Shown here: positions 1 to 9,162 of the stretch, in pieces
How the letters are laid out: each line of letters opens with the position of its first letter
Numbering within the stretch: the stretch's first letter is position 1
Assembly (NCBI RefSeq): GCF_002872335.1
Contig: NZ_NJAG01000005.1
Span: 230,384-294,383 of the forward strand
DNA from: Siphonobacter sp. BAB-5405
GTDB taxonomy: Bacteria; Bacteroidota; Bacteroidia; Cytophagales; Spirosomataceae
Length of the DNA stretch: 64,000 nucleotides
Direction: 5' to 3'
Translations under genes and position numbers: made by a program
Notes under the pieces: generated by a model
Databases searched by the model: none
Seen by the model: the letters and a program-made list of their open reading frames with translations, nothing else
Told to the model about the DNA's origin: nothing

Positions 1-335
1 CCCTTTCGCTCCCCCAAAGTACCTTTGAAATCAGGGGTCCAATCCAATCGGGTAATGTTTCCCTCTTCCCGGCTCAGATTTTTGATTACAATCAGCGGAA
101 TAGTTTTCGGGCAGCCCCGTACCACCGGCTGGATTTGAGCGTACAGCTTCGCAAACAAAAACGCCGTCACGAGCGTACCTGGGAATTTAGTCTGTACAAT
201 ACCTACAGTCGGCGAAATCCCTTTTTCTATTACATCGATGATTCGGAAAGTACCGCTACTCAGCCGAAACGTATTCTGAAGCAGGTTTCCCTCTTCCCGA
301 TTATTCCCAGTGTTTCGTATGGATTTAAGTTTTAA
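1..335 (+). CDS. TonB-dependent receptor, C-terminal end (partial)
   Basis: This is the last ~110 residues of a gene that begins left of the window; the open frame reads from base 3 to the TAA at 333-335. The segment RAAPYHRLDLSVQLRKQK, followed by WEFSLYNTYSRRNPFFYY, is the usual pattern of the last strands of a TonB-dependent receptor barrel in Bacteroidota, and the protein ends in an aromatic residue (YGFKF) as outer-membrane barrels do. Such receptors import bulky nutrients across the outer membrane using TonB energy. A DUF4249 lipoprotein gene starts 3 bases after the stop, a pairing common in this phylum, so the two probably form one operon. The substrate cannot be told from this fragment. 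Confidence 0.82.
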   Translation, partial: LSLPQSTFEIRGPIQSGNVSLFPAQIFDYNQRNSFRAAPYHRLDLSVQLRKQKRRHERTWEFSLYNTYSRRNPFFYYIDDSESTATQPKRILKQVSLFPIIPSVSYGFKF

Positions 336-338
336 GCC

Positions 339-1202
339 ATGAAGATACTCGTTGCTGTATTGCTGTTCCTGAGTCTGATCGGCTGCCTGGCCTGCGAGCA
401 GGAGGTAGACTCGGTTTTGATTCCGTACGAGCGAAAACTAGTCCTGGAATGCTATCTGAATCCCAACGATCAGGTGATTCAGGTTACGCTGCGTTCCAAT
501 CAGCCCATGCTGGGTACCGATAGTGGTGCATTTATTCGCAACGCGGTTGTACAGCTTTCCAACGGCCAACGAACCGTTACCCTACCGCCGCGAGCCGATG
601 TGTATCGCATTACGACCCGCCAAATGCCCTTAGTAGCTGGGGCCACCTACACTTTGACGGCTTCCGCTCCTGATTTTCCACGCCTCGAAGCCTCTTGCAC
701 GCTTCCGGCAGCGGCGAATGGCTTTAGCTGGCGTGACGAAGGGTTGAGTTATATCCAACGCCCCCTGACCGTTACCGTATACCGATCCTATACGCTGCTC
801 TGGAACGGAGCTGTTGCGGTAGAGCCGCAGTACTTTGCTATCGGGCGACAGTGGGCTTTTTCAGATAGCACAGCCGTAAGCGGACGGGATACGGTAATTA
901 ATGGCCTGGAAACGCGGTGGGATTACTTCAAAACTGGCGAAGAACTTCGGCTTAATTCCCCAACCGTACGAGCTTATCTGGGACGAGTTTCTTCCCGGGA
1001 TTCAGTCTTACGCTCGCCTCGTTCGACGGATCTCCTCATCCTGCAATGCGATCGTAATGCGTATGAGTTTTTAAAAGCCAGTGCCTTACAACTCCAAAAT
1101 GGAAATAATCCTTTTGCCGAACCGACCCTTATTCCCAGCTCGGTTAAAAATGGCTTAGGTGTTTTTGGAGCCATTTATCTGCGAAGACGAACGATTCCCT
1201 AA
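339..1202 (+). CDS. DUF4249 family lipoprotein
   Basis: The 287-residue product opens with a hydrophobic signal (MKILVAVLLFLSLIGCLAC) holding lipobox-like cysteines at residues 16 and 19, so it is probably a lipoprotein. The body, with KLVLECYLNPNDQVIQVTL near the start and NPFAEPTLIPSS-NGLGVFGAIY near the end, matches the DUF4249 family found beside TonB-dependent receptors in Bacteroidota. Its function is unknown; by context it may sit at the outer membrane next to the receptor encoded 3 bases upstream. The short spacing argues for co-transcription and coupled translation. A strong hairpin follows the stop. Confidence 0.85.
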   Translation: MKILVAVLLFLSLIGCLACEQEVDSVLIPYERKLVLECYLNPNDQVIQVTLRSNQPMLGTDSGAFIRNAVVQLSNGQRTVTLPPRADVYRITTRQMPLVAGATYTLTASAPDFPRLEASCTLPAAANGFSWRDEGLSYIQRPLTVTVYRSYTLLWNGAVAVEPQYFAIGRQWAFSDSTAVSGRDTVINGLETRWDYFKTGEELRLNSPTVRAYLGRVSSRDSVLRSPRSTDLLILQCDRNAYEFLKASALQLQNGNNPFAEPTLIPSSVKNGLGVFGAIYLRRRTIP

Positions 1203-1208
1203 GTCCAC

Positions 1209-1245
1209 AAAAAAGACCGATACTGACAGTATCGGTCTTTTTTTA
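1209..1245. terminator. Bidirectional intrinsic terminator
   Basis: A perfect inverted repeat AAAAGACCGATACTG / CAGTATCGGTCTTTT with runs of A on the left and T on the right. It lies between the convergent DUF4249 gene and carA and can end transcripts from both sides. Confidence 0.85.
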
Positions 1246-1265
1246 TATCGAAAATCAGTAAACAC

Positions 1266-2381
1266 CTACGCTTCTACCGTTTCTTTATTCAGTAACTCAA
1301 CGAACTGATCGAACAGATAACGGGAATCGTGAGGTCCTGGAGCCGCTTCCGGGTGATATTGTACGGAGAAGGCCGGTTTATCCGTCCGACGAATGCCTTC
1401 GATGGTTTTGTCATTCAGGTTAACGTGCGTTACTTCTACGTTCGGGTGGCTTTTGATTTCTTCCGCGTTTACGGCAAAACCGTGGTTCTGGGAAGTAATC
1501 TCACATAAACCCGTAATCAGGTTTTGAACCGGGTGATTCAATCCACGGTGACCGTGGTGCATCTTATACGTGGAAATACCACTTGCTTCAGCCAGTAACT
1601 GGTGGCCTAAACAAATACCAAACAAAGGCTTACCCGTATCAATCAGTTCTTTCACCGTTTCAACGGCATACTCCATCGCTGCCGGATCGCCCGGGCCATT
1701 CGAGATAAAGAAACCGTCCGGATTCCAGGCCAATACCTCTTCTACGGGCGTTTTTGCGGGAAAAACTTTGCTATAGCAATCACGCGTAGCGAAGTTATTG
1801 AGGATGCTTTTCTTGGTACCGTAATCCATTACCGCTACCCGATATTTCGCATCTTCATTCCCTACGAAATAAGGCTCTTTCGTACTTACTACTGAAGAAA
1901 GTTCCAGACCTTCCATAGAAGGCAGCTTTTTCAGTTCAACCATCAATTCTTCCGGATCAAGGATTTCAGAAGAGATAATGCAGTTCATCGCTCCACGCTC
2001 GCGGATGATGCGTACTAACTGACGCGTATCCACATCACTAATTCCCACGATTCCAGCCTTTTCAAAATACTCCTGCAAAGATGAATCGGCTACATTACGG
2101 GAATGAATGGGTGAGAAAGAATTACAGATCATCCCTGAAATCTTCACGCTATTCGATTCCTCTTCCGTATCCAGTAGGACGCCGTAATTTCCGATGTGTG
2201 CATTGGTATTGACAACCACCTGACCAAAATACGAGGGGTCCGTGTAGATCTCCTGGTAGCCGGTCATGCCCGTATTAAAGCAAATTTCGCCACCGTGCGT
2301 GCCAATTTTGCCTAATGCGGTACCACGAAACGTCGTGCCGTCTTCTAATAAAAGGAGGGCTTCCTGGGTTTGATTGCTCAT
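1266..2381 (-). CDS. carA: Carbamoyl-phosphate synthase small subunit
   Basis: CarA is the glutamine amidotransferase subunit that hands ammonia to CarB for carbamoyl phosphate, the shared precursor of arginine and pyrimidines. The 371-residue length is normal. The N-terminal CPSase small-chain domain is visible (LEDGTTFRG, FNTGMTGYQEIYTDPSY), followed by a class I glutamine amidotransferase domain with the nucleophile in LFGICLGHQLLA (Cys257) and the His/Glu pair in YHPEAA (His343, Glu345). carB is not adjacent, so the two subunits are encoded apart or carB lies outside the window. A TAnnTTTG promoter-like element lies about 85 bases upstream of the ATG. No Shine-Dalgarno sequence is seen. 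Confidence 0.97.
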   Translation of the reverse strand: MSNQTQEALLLLEDGTTFRGTALGKIGTHGGEICFNTGMTGYQEIYTDPSYFGQVVVNTNAHIGNYGVLLDTEEESNSVKISGMICNSFSPIHSRNVADSSLQEYFEKAGIVGISDVDTRQLVRIIRERGAMNCIISSEILDPEELMVELKKLPSMEGLELSSVVSTKEPYFVGNEDAKYRVAVMDYGTKKSILNNFATRDCYSKVFPAKTPVEEVLAWNPDGFFISNGPGDPAAMEYAVETVKELIDTGKPLFGICLGHQLLAEASGISTYKMHHGHRGLNHPVQNLITGLCEITSQNHGFAVNAEEIKSHPNVEVTHVNLNDKTIEGIRRTDKPAFSVQYHPEAAPGPHDSRYLFDQFVELLNKETVEA

Positions 2382-2845
2382 GCCTGGTTCGTAAAGAAGC
2401 CCTTGCTAGCCGGAAAGACAGACAAGGGCATTATGTGCTATTAGTTCTTTTACTGTACAAATTGGACAAAGATACTTCTTCTAGCCGAAAAGCTTTAAAG
2501 CTAAGCTCTTTAAAAAAGAAACTTTTAAGAAAAATAGTTCAGATCCGTTTGATTTTGACACTAATTACTACTATTCAAATATGGAATTGAAGAAAACCGC
2601 TACTGCCTATTTAATCAAAATACTATTTCACCTACCCGTCGCATTTACATATAAATAGTTTTTATTTTTATTCGAAACGCCGATTCCATTCCGAGTATCT
2701 GTTAAGATAAGTACGATAGATCTTCCGGTTTTCTCTCATTCAAACTAGTAGCGTTGCTAGTAATGTGAGTAAAAGGTAAGCTGTCTTTCATTCCTCACGT
2801 ATGATCTGATCTTTCCACTCCTATCGACTCAATTTCCTTTCTCCT
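2382..2845. other. Divergent intergenic region, carA / amidohydrolase
   Basis: This 464-base AT-rich stretch separates the divergent starts of carA and the M20 amidohydrolase. It holds a TAnnTTTG element facing carA. No convincing element was found facing the amidohydrolase, and no small gene or RNA was recognised. The middle part (about 2600-2670) is very AT-rich. Confidence 0.6.
2467..2474 (-). promoter_or_regulatory. Candidate -7 element for carA
   Basis: Read on the minus strand the bases are TATCTTTG, a perfect match to the TAnnTTTG -7 consensus of Bacteroidota promoters. It would give a leader of about 80 nucleotides before carA. The -33 TTG is not clear, so this is a candidate only. 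Confidence 0.45.
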
Positions 2846-4291
2846 ATGAAGAAGCAATCCTTTCTTACTCTTGGCCTACTTGCCCTTAGCATAGGTATCT
2901 CTCAGGCTCAATCCGATCCGCAGAAAGTCATTTCCAGCTTGCAGGACAAAACGGATTACTACGGAGCCATTTCTAAAAAAATCTGGGATTATGCTGAAGT
3001 AGGTTACCAGGAAACGAAAAGCTCCGCCCTGTTGCAGGCTGAATTAAAGAAAGCAGGGTTTAGCATTGAGTCAGGCGTGGCGGGTATTCCTACGGCCTTT
3101 ATTGCCACCTACGGAAGTGGAAAGCCCGTCATTAGCATTCTGGCCGAATACGATGCTTTACCCGGTCTGGCTCAGGCAGCTACTCCCGAACGTAAAGTAA
3201 TCGAAGGACAGCGAGCGGGTCATGCCTGCGGTCATCATTTGTTTGGAACGGGCTCATCGGCAGCCGCCATTGCCGTAAAAGACTGGCTGAAGCAATCCGG
3301 CAAAACGGGCACCATCAAGCTCATTGGAACGCCGGCGGAAGAAGGCGGTTCGGGTAAGGTATACATGGTTCGGGATGGCATTTTCAAGGATACGGACGTC
3401 GCCTTACACTGGCATCCGGGCGATGCCAATGCAGCCAATCCTTCGTCTTCCTTAGCCAACATCTCGGGTAAATTCAGATTTAAGGGCATCTCTGCCCACG
3501 CTGCTGCTGCTCCCGAACGCGGTCGTTCAGCCCTTGACGGTGTGGAAGCCATGAATAACATGGTCAACATGATGCGGGAACACATTCCCCAGGATACCCG
3601 TATTCATTACATCATTACCAAAGGGGGCGAAGCTCCTAACGTAGTACCCGATTTTGCGGAAGTGTACTACTACGCTCGTCACAAAGACCGTAGTATTTTA
3701 CAAAACGTCTGGAAACGTATTACTAAAGCCGCCGAAGGAGCCGCGTTGGGTACGGAAACCACGATGGAACTGGAAGTGATTGGTGGCGTGTATAATCTAC
3801 TTTCCGTAGAATCACTGGCTAGCCTGATGTACAAAAACCTTGAGCAGGTAGGAGGCTTCTCGTACACTGACGAAGAGAAGAAGTTTGCCGAAAAGCTTAC
3901 CGAAAGCTTTGGAGCTTCCTTCGGTTCCCTGCCCAAACCGGGAAGTGCTCAACAAATAGCCCCTTATTCGGCCGCCAGTTTACTAGGGTCAGCCTCGACG
4001 GACGTAGGGGATGTAAGCTGGGTCGTTCCAACGGTGGGGATGACAGCGGCCACCTGGGTACCCGGCACCGCTCCGCATAGCTGGCAGGCCGTAGCAGCGG
4101 GTGGTACCAGCATTGGTGTAAAGGGAATGATGGTCGCTGCCCAAACACTTACCTTAACTGCAATCGATCTTTACAATGATCCCGCTTTAGTAAAAAAAGC
4201 GAAAGAGGAATGGGAAGAATTGCGGGGTAAAAACTTCAAATATGAAGCCTTGTTGGGTGATCGAAAACCCGCTCTGGATTACCGGAAGTAA
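2846..4291 (+). CDS. Exported M20 family amidohydrolase (AbgB/M20D type)
   Basis: The 481-residue product has a signal peptide ending near residue 21 (LALSIGISQA-Q). Its metallopeptidase motifs fit the M20D amidohydrolase group: EYDALPGL at about 101-108, GHACGHH at 125-131 and GTPAEEGGSGK at 161-171 with the catalytic/metal-binding glutamates. Relatives split amide bonds in N-acyl amino acids, p-aminobenzoyl-glutamate or indole-acetyl conjugates; the substrate cannot be read from the sequence. The signal peptide places it outside the cytoplasm, whereas AbgB itself is cytoplasmic. It stands alone, divergent from carA and convergent with rplQ, with a strong terminator just after the stop. Confidence 0.88.
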   Translation: MKKQSFLTLGLLALSIGISQAQSDPQKVISSLQDKTDYYGAISKKIWDYAEVGYQETKSSALLQAELKKAGFSIESGVAGIPTAFIATYGSGKPVISILAEYDALPGLAQAATPERKVIEGQRAGHACGHHLFGTGSSAAAIAVKDWLKQSGKTGTIKLIGTPAEEGGSGKVYMVRDGIFKDTDVALHWHPGDANAANPSSSLANISGKFRFKGISAHAAAAPERGRSALDGVEAMNNMVNMMREHIPQDTRIHYIITKGGEAPNVVPDFAEVYYYARHKDRSILQNVWKRITKAAEGAALGTETTMELEVIGGVYNLLSVESLASLMYKNLEQVGGFSYTDEEKKFAEKLTESFGASFGSLPKPGSAQQIAPYSAASLLGSASTDVGDVSWVVPTVGMTAATWVPGTAPHSWQAVAAGGTSIGVKGMMVAAQTLTLTAIDLYNDPALVKKAKEEWEELRGKNFKYEALLGDRKPALDYRK

Positions 4292-4294
4292 GTA

Positions 4295-4333
4295 CAAAAA
4301 AAGGGTACTCACGGAATGTGAGTACCCTTTTTA
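4295..4333. terminator. Bidirectional terminator, amidohydrolase / rplQ
   Basis: The inverted repeat AAAAAGGGTACTCAC / GTGAGTACCCTTTTT has A-runs and T-runs on its flanks. It serves the amidohydrolase gene on the plus strand and the end of the long ribosomal protein operon (rplQ) on the minus strand. Confidence 0.88.
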
Positions 4334-4347
4334 GAAGTGAGAAAAGA

Positions 4348-4908
4348 CTATTCTTCGTCTTTCTTTTCTTCTTCAGCAGCGGGAGCTTCAGGAGCCTGTT
4401 CTTCCGTTGCAGGAGCTTCCGTAGCGGCAGCAGCTACCGGCGTCGTTTCTACTACTTCAGCAGCAGGAACATCATCCGTAGTTTTTTTACCACCACGACG
4501 GCTACGACGAGTCGTTTTCTTTTCTTCTACTTCTTTCGCACTATAAACTTCGTTGAAGTCAACCAGCTCGATCAAAGCTACTTCCGCGTTATCACCCAAA
4601 CGGTTGCCCAATTTGATGATCCGCGTGTATCCACCTGGACGATCAGCAACTTTCTCAGCTACTGAACTGAACAATTCCTTAACGGCTTCTTTGCTCTGCA
4701 GGTAGCTAAATACGGTACGACGATTGTGAGTCGTATCTTCTTTCGCACGGTTGATCAGAGGCTCAGCGTATTTACGAAGTTCTTTCGCTTTCGCTAAAGT
4801 CGTTTCAATCCGCTTGTGCAGGATCAAAGAAATGGTCAGGTTAGCTAACAGTGAGCTACGATGCGAAGCCTGACGGCCTAAGTGGTTAAATTTTTTCCCG
4901 TGTCTCAT
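4348..4908 (-). CDS. rplQ: 50S ribosomal protein L17 (bL17) with acidic tail
   Basis: Residues 1 to about 120 are the normal L17 core ([61 protein letters not shown]). L17 lies near the peptide exit tunnel of the large subunit. From about residue 125 there is a 60-residue low-complexity tail: first basic (RRSRRGGKK), then rich in Ala, Glu, Thr and Pro. This makes the protein 186 residues against about 120-130 in E. coli. It is the last gene of the cluster, right after rpoA, and ends at a strong terminator. Confidence 0.96.
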   Translation of the reverse strand: MRHGKKFNHLGRQASHRSSLLANLTISLILHKRIETTLAKAKELRKYAEPLINRAKEDTTHNRRTVFSYLQSKEAVKELFSSVAEKVADRPGGYTRIIKLGNRLGDNAEVALIELVDFNEVYSAKEVEEKKTTRRSRRGGKKTTDDVPAAEVVETTPVAAAATEAPATEEQAPEAPAAEEEKKDEE

Positions 4909-5016
4909 GGGAGTCGTAAGTTGCGGTCAGGACACCAGTTTGCAGCGATCTACTGCCCCACCTATTACGAATTGATTGAAAAAAACGATCGAGTGCTGCC
5001 AGTTCGATGGTTATAA

Positions 5017-5062
5017 AAAGTGCTTAGAAACTACAGCTAATGCATTCGTTTTTAAGCACTTT
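5017..5062 (-). terminator. Hairpin between rpoA and rplQ
   Basis: AAAGTGCTTA at 5017-5026 pairs perfectly with TAAGCACTTT at 5053-5062, and on the minus strand the stem is followed by a run of T (TTTTTATAA). It directly follows the rpoA stop and so looks like an intrinsic terminator or an RNA processing site inside the alpha operon. Some read-through must reach rplQ unless the 160-base gap holds another promoter. Confidence 0.55.
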
Positions 5063-5070
5063 CAAATATA

Positions 5071-6060
5071 CTATTCTTCTTCCAGACGATACTTAGCTAC
5101 GTCCATTCCGAAGTGAAGATTTTTATCTGCTACTAGTTGCTCCAGCTCAGTAAGCGATTTCTTACCGAAGTTACGGAACTTCATCATGTCAGAAATTTCC
5201 AGTTTCACCAGATCACCCAATGAGCGAACATCTGCTGATTTTAAGCAGTTGTAGGCACGTACAGAAAGATCCAGATCCTGAAGAGGTGTTTTGAGTAATT
5301 TCCGCATGTGCAGGAATTCCTCATCCACTACGTTTTCTTCTTCAGGTTTAACCGTTTCGAAAGTCATCGTCTGATCGCTGAACAACATGAAGTGTTGGAT
5401 CAGGATATAAGCGGCTCCTTTCAAAGCGTCTTCCGGGTGGATTGAGCCATCGGTCATTACTTCAATGATCAATTTCTCATAATCCGTACGCTGTTCCACA
5501 CGGAAGTTTTCGATGCTGTATTTTACGTTTTTGATAGGCGTATAAATCGCATCGATAGCAATATGACCGAAGGGCAATTCCGTCGTACGAGGTTCGTCAG
5601 CGGGAATGTAACCACGGCCTTTTTCCAGAATCAACTCAATATCCAATTCTTTGGATTCGTCGATGTGGAGAAGTTCTAATTCAGGATTAAGAATCGTGAA
5701 ATAAGGGGTGAACTTTTGGATATCACCGGCCGTGAGAACCTTTTGGTTTTTAACCTTCACGTTAATCTTATTATCCAGTACTTCCGAGGCTGCTTTGAAG
5801 CGAACCTGTTTCAGATTCAGAATAATATCAGTTACATCTTCCATTACACCTTCAATGGAAGAGAACTCATGCAATACTCCTGAGAATTTTACGCTTGTGA
5901 TGGCGTAACCTTCCAGAGAGGAGAGCAGGATCCGACGGAGGGCATTGCCAATCGTGACACCGTAGCCCTTTTCCAAGGGCTTAAACTCAAATACACCGTG
6001 AAAGTCGTTGGCCTTTTCCATTACGACTTTGTCGGGCATTTGGAACGCGAGTATTGACAT
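5071..6060 (-). CDS. rpoA: RNA polymerase alpha subunit
   Basis: RpoA forms the dimer that starts RNA polymerase assembly. The start chosen is the ATG at 6058-6060 ([19 protein letters not shown]), giving 329 residues; the frame is open further upstream but that part (MILPVRIGG...) is not like RpoA. The N-terminal assembly domain carries the usual [29 protein letters not shown] stretch, and the C-terminal domain (about 260-320) carries the helix-hairpin-helix region [20 protein letters not shown] and [10 protein letters not shown] that touches promoter UP-elements and activators. It lies between rpsD and rplQ, the standard alpha-operon position. Confidence 0.98.
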   Translation of the reverse strand: MSILAFQMPDKVVMEKANDFHGVFEFKPLEKGYGVTIGNALRRILLSSLEGYAITSVKFSGVLHEFSSIEGVMEDVTDIILNLKQVRFKAASEVLDNKINVKVKNQKVLTAGDIQKFTPYFTILNPELELLHIDESKELDIELILEKGRGYIPADEPRTTELPFGHIAIDAIYTPIKNVKYSIENFRVEQRTDYEKLIIEVMTDGSIHPEDALKGAAYILIQHFMLFSDQTMTFETVKPEEENVVDEEFLHMRKLLKTPLQDLDLSVRAYNCLKSADVRSLGDLVKLEISDMMKFRNFGKKSLTELEQLVADKNLHFGMDVAKYRLEEE

Positions 6061-6200
6061 ACGGATTGGGTTTTTAGCGTAATACTTGGATGGTAAACCT
6101 TGACGACGCAAAGGATTGAAGGATGGACCAACCCATCCTCCAATCCTTACTGGGAGAATCAAGGCTCTGGAAAAATCCAGAGTAAATAAGATTTGGCTTA

Positions 6201-6809
6201 TTACTTCGAATACAATTCGACGATTGCCTGCTCATTGAAGCTTTCCGGAATCTGATCGCGTTCAGGATAGCTAACGAATTTACCTTGTAAGTTAGATTGT
6301 TCCCATTCCAACCAATTGAAACGCTTCGTGTTCCGGCCAGCCAGACTGTTTTGTACAGCTTCCAGAGATTTTGACTTTTCACGAACCGAGATCAATTGAC
6401 CAGGACGTAAAGAATAGGAAGGTACGTTCACTACTTCACCATCAACAACGATGTGTTTGTGAACGACCAACTGACGAGCTGCCCGACGCGTCGGAGCAAT
6501 ACCTAAACGGTACACCGTGTTGTCCAGACGAGCTTCGCACAATTTCAGCAGGTTTTCACCCGTAATACCTTCACGAACGGCAGCTTTGTGGAAAAGGTTC
6601 TCAAATTGTCTTTCCAGAATACCGTACGTATATTTTACCTTTTGCTTTTCTTGCAATTGGAGAGAATATTCAGACTTCTTACCCCGCTTGCCCTTGCCAT
6701 GCTGGCCGGGACCATAGTTTTTGCGAGAAACAGCCTTACCTCCACCGAGAACGGCTGCGTCGCCAAAACGACGGGAGATTTTTGCCTTAGGACCTGTATA
6801 ACGTGCCAT
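6201..6809 (-). CDS. rpsD: 30S ribosomal protein S4 (uS4)
   Basis: S4 is a primary 16S rRNA binder that starts small-subunit assembly. The 202-residue length is normal. The N-terminal part ([38 protein letters not shown]) has none of the CxxC pairs of the zinc-binding S4 form. The S4 RNA-binding domain is seen at about 93-155 ([34 protein letters not shown]). Gene order rpsM-rpsK-rpsD-rpoA-rplQ is the classical alpha operon. In E. coli S4 represses this operon, but no matching pseudoknot was identified here. Confidence 0.98.
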   Translation of the reverse strand: MARYTGPKAKISRRFGDAAVLGGGKAVSRKNYGPGQHGKGKRGKKSEYSLQLQEKQKVKYTYGILERQFENLFHKAAVREGITGENLLKLCEARLDNTVYRLGIAPTRRAARQLVVHKHIVVDGEVVNVPSYSLRPGQLISVREKSKSLEAVQNSLAGRNTKRFNWLEWEQSNLQGKFVSYPERDQIPESFNEQAIVELYSK

Positions 6810-6980
6810 GAAAAATGAAATTGGAGAGGTTTGAAGCGGTATATACCGTTATAACCTGTTTCCTATATCTTTTGAGTTGTCGATTAGGACAAGGTGATTG
6901 GTTGATTAATGCTTCGGCCCGATACTGGTAATCACCAACCAGGGGTGCCTATCTCACTAAAAGTTAGAATTGTGTCGGTA

Positions 6981-7376
6981 CTAGACGCGACGACGTTTGG
7001 GAGGACGGCAGCCATTGTGGGGCAGCGGAGTGATGTCCTTGATCAACGTTACTTCAATACCTGAACCTTGAATCGTACGAATCGCTGATTCGCGGCCTGA
7101 ACCGGGTCCTTTAACGAACACTTCAGCTTTACGCATTCCCGCTTCGTGAGCTACCTGAGCACAGTTAGCAGCGGCAACCTGAGCAGCATAAGGCGTGTTC
7201 TTTTTAGACCCCTTAAAGCCCATTTTACCAGCCGAAGCCCAAGAGATTACTTGACCTTGGTTATTGGTAATTGAAATAATGATGTTGTTAAACGTAGCTC
7301 GGATGTGAACCTGTCCAACTGGTTCTACCACTACGACCCGCTTTTTGGCTTTGTCTTTCCGTTTTGCCTGAGCCAT
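6981..7376 (-). CDS. rpsK: 30S ribosomal protein S11 (uS11)
   Basis: S11 sits on the small-subunit platform near the E site. The 131-residue protein shows the family core [41 protein letters not shown] and the C-terminal signature [18 protein letters not shown]. It lies between rpsM and rpsD. The 170-base gap to rpsD contains a weak hairpin (GGTGATT at 6893-6899 with AATCACC at 6930-6936). Confidence 0.98.
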   Translation of the reverse strand: MAQAKRKDKAKKRVVVVEPVGQVHIRATFNNIIISITNNQGQVISWASAGKMGFKGSKKNTPYAAQVAAANCAQVAHEAGMRKAEVFVKGPGSGRESAIRTIQGSGIEVTLIKDITPLPHNGCRPPKRRRV

Positions 7377-7402
7377 TTCTGATGGAGTTTGAAACGTTCA
7401 AA

Positions 7403-7450
7403 GTTTAAAGTTTAAGGTTGACTTCATACCTCAAACCTTAAACTCTAAAC
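7403..7450. repeat. Inverted repeat in rpsM-rpsK spacer
   Basis: The 17-base arms at 7403-7419 (GTTTAAAGTTTAAGGTT) and 7434-7450 (AACCTTAAACTCTAAAC) pair with one mismatch. They fill the spacer between rpsM and rpsK. There is no T-run after the stem in the direction of transcription, so an RNA processing or stability element is more likely than a terminator. Confidence 0.6.
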
Positions 7451-7453
7451 TAA

Positions 7454-7831
7454 TTATTTCGTTGCTTTCTTCTTGTTAGCAACCGTCTTACGCTTACCTT
7501 TCCGGGTACGAGAGTTATTCTTCGTTTTCTGACCACGGAGCGGTAGTCCTTTCCGGTGACGCAGACCTCGGTAGCAACCAATATCCATCAAGCGTTTGAT
7601 GTTCAATTGGATTTCTGACCGAAGTGGTCCTTCCGTTTTGTATTCACTGCTAATGACGTTACGGATAGCCGTTGATTCTTCGTCATTCCATTCGCCAGCT
7701 TTTTTGTCTACGCTTACGCCAGCTTTAGCTAAAATGGTGCGGGACAAACTACGGCCGATGCCGAAGATGTACGTGAGAGCGATTTCGCCCCGCTTTTTGT
7801 CGGGAATGTCTACCCCTGCAATACGAGCCAT
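7454..7831 (-). CDS. rpsM: 30S ribosomal protein S13 (uS13)
   Basis: S13 sits on the head of the small subunit and contacts the P-site tRNA and the large subunit. The 125-residue protein begins [26 protein letters not shown], has the helix-two-turn-helix region, and ends with the basic tail ([30 protein letters not shown]) that reaches the decoding region. It follows rpmJ and precedes rpsK. Confidence 0.98.
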   Translation of the reverse strand: MARIAGVDIPDKKRGEIALTYIFGIGRSLSRTILAKAGVSVDKKAGEWNDEESTAIRNVISSEYKTEGPLRSEIQLNIKRLMDIGCYRGLRHRKGLPLRGQKTKNNSRTRKGKRKTVANKKKATK

Positions 7832-7871
7832 ATTGGTCGGATAAGTTTTGTACGCTCAAAATCGAGCGGGA

Positions 7872-7988
7872 TTAACCTTGACGTTGTTTAAACTTAGGGT
7901 TTTTCTTGTTGATCACGAAGAGCTTTCCTTTGCGACGAATTACTTTGCAATCAGCACTACGCTTTTTGATCGAAGCTTTGACTTTCAT
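7872..7988 (-). CDS. rpmJ: 50S ribosomal protein L36 (bL36), zinc-free form
   Basis: A 38-residue gene from ATG at 7986-7988 to TAA at 7872-7874, translating as [18 protein letters not shown] followed by [20 protein letters not shown]. The ending KFKQRQG and the length identify L36. Only one cysteine is left, so this is the form that does not bind zinc. The position between infA and rpsM is typical. L36 packs against 23S rRNA in the large subunit. Confidence 0.95.
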   Translation of the reverse strand: MKVKASIKKRSADCKVIRRKGKLFVINKKNPKFKQRQG

Positions 7989-8083
7989 CTTATTTCGAGT
8001 TTTCAGTTTTCAGCGGTTCAGCCGCTTCGGTTTTCAGTTACCAGTCACAGTAATTGAAAACTGTAAACTGCCAACTATCAACT

Positions 8084-8302
8084 TTACTTGTATCGGTAGG
8101 TAATACGAGCCTTTGATAAGTCATAAGGCGACATTTCCAAGCGAACCTTATCTCCGGGCAGAATTTTGATGTAGTGCATCCGCATTTTGCCGGAAATGTG
8201 AGCGATCACTTCATGCTTGTTTTCGAGTTGTACCCGAAACATTGCATTCGATAATGCCTCCAGAATGATACCGTCCGTGGTTATAGAGCTTTGTTTGGCC
8301 AT
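8084..8302 (-). CDS. infA: Translation initiation factor IF-1
   Basis: IF-1 blocks the A site during initiation. The 72-residue product is a single OB-fold with the family stretch [40 protein letters not shown] in substance (here starting [16 protein letters not shown]) and the ending [15 protein letters not shown]. Position between map and rpmJ is standard. The spacer towards rpmJ is repeat-rich (see the TTTTCAG-type repeats at about 7995-8083). Confidence 0.97.
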   Translation of the reverse strand: MAKQSSITTDGIILEALSNAMFRVQLENKHEVIAHISGKMRMHYIKILPGDKVRLEMSPYDLSKARITYRYK

Positions 8303-8359
8303 TTGTTTAGTTTAGAATAGGACTTTTAGAATTGAGAAGTACTCGCCCTATCCTTCCTA

Positions 8360-9151
8360 TTATGCGATGGCCATACTACGTTCGGCCAGTACTTGCTCAA
8401 TGTATTCGAAAGTGGTTAAGATTTCGGCCTTTCCTTTACGAATGGCTACCGTGTGCTCGAAGTGAGCCGCCGGTTGCCGGTCCGTTGTACGAATAGTCCA
8501 GCCATCTTTTTCCTGTACCACACTCCGTTTACCCAGAGTAATCATCGGTTCTATGGCTATGGTCATCCCTTCTTTAAGTTGGGGACCTTGTCCTCTTCTG
8601 CCGAAGTTAGGTACCTCTGGGCCTTCGTGAAGAAATTTACCTACGCCATGTCCGACTAATTCGCGAACGACACCGTAACCAAATTGCTCCACATGACTTT
8701 GTACAGCATACCCAATGTCACCAATCCGATTGCCGGCTACTGCCTTATCAATACCGAGATACAGAGAATCATACGTACGTTTCAGCAATTGTTTTACTTC
8801 GGGTTTGATTTCACCTACCGGATAGGTAAACGCACTATCCGAATGATAACCATTTAAAAAAACCCCGCAATCTACTGAAATGATATCTCCTTCTTTCAGG
8901 CGATAGGCACTTGGGAATCCGTGAACTACAACTTCGTTGACGGAAATACAAAGAGCGGCAGGAAAGTCATTATAACCTTTAAACGAAGGATGTCCTTTAT
9001 GATCCCGAATAAACTCTTCTGCTACACGATCCAGTTCCTTGGTTGTTACGCCTGGATTAATCAGTTTGGCAACCTCGGCGTGAGCCTTACCCAAAACCTG
9101 AGCACTGATTTTGATTAATTCAATCTCTTCGTCAGTTTTTAGATAAACCAT
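8360..9151 (-). CDS. map: Methionine aminopeptidase, type I
   Basis: Map removes the starting methionine from nascent proteins. The 263-residue length is normal for the short bacterial type. The metal- and substrate-binding motifs are in order: HGFPS (His), SVDCGVFLNGYHSDSAFT (two Asp ligands), GHGVGKFLHEGPEVPNF (His), and TIAIEPMI plus EHTVAI (Glu ligands). It follows secY by 11 bases, the common secY-map-infA arrangement, so translation is probably coupled to SecY synthesis. Confidence 0.97.
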   Translation of the reverse strand: MVYLKTDEEIELIKISAQVLGKAHAEVAKLINPGVTTKELDRVAEEFIRDHKGHPSFKGYNDFPAALCISVNEVVVHGFPSAYRLKEGDIISVDCGVFLNGYHSDSAFTYPVGEIKPEVKQLLKRTYDSLYLGIDKAVAGNRIGDIGYAVQSHVEQFGYGVVRELVGHGVGKFLHEGPEVPNFGRRGQGPQLKEGMTIAIEPMITLGKRSVVQEKDGWTIRTTDRQPAAHFEHTVAIRKGKAEILTTFEYIEQVLAERSMAIA

Positions 9152-9162
9152 CTTTCTGTGTA

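Noticed and set aside
4318..4665. Ser/Phe-rich plus-strand open frames over rplQ
   Set aside because: Other-frame readings of the low-complexity L17 tail, without start signals or similarity.
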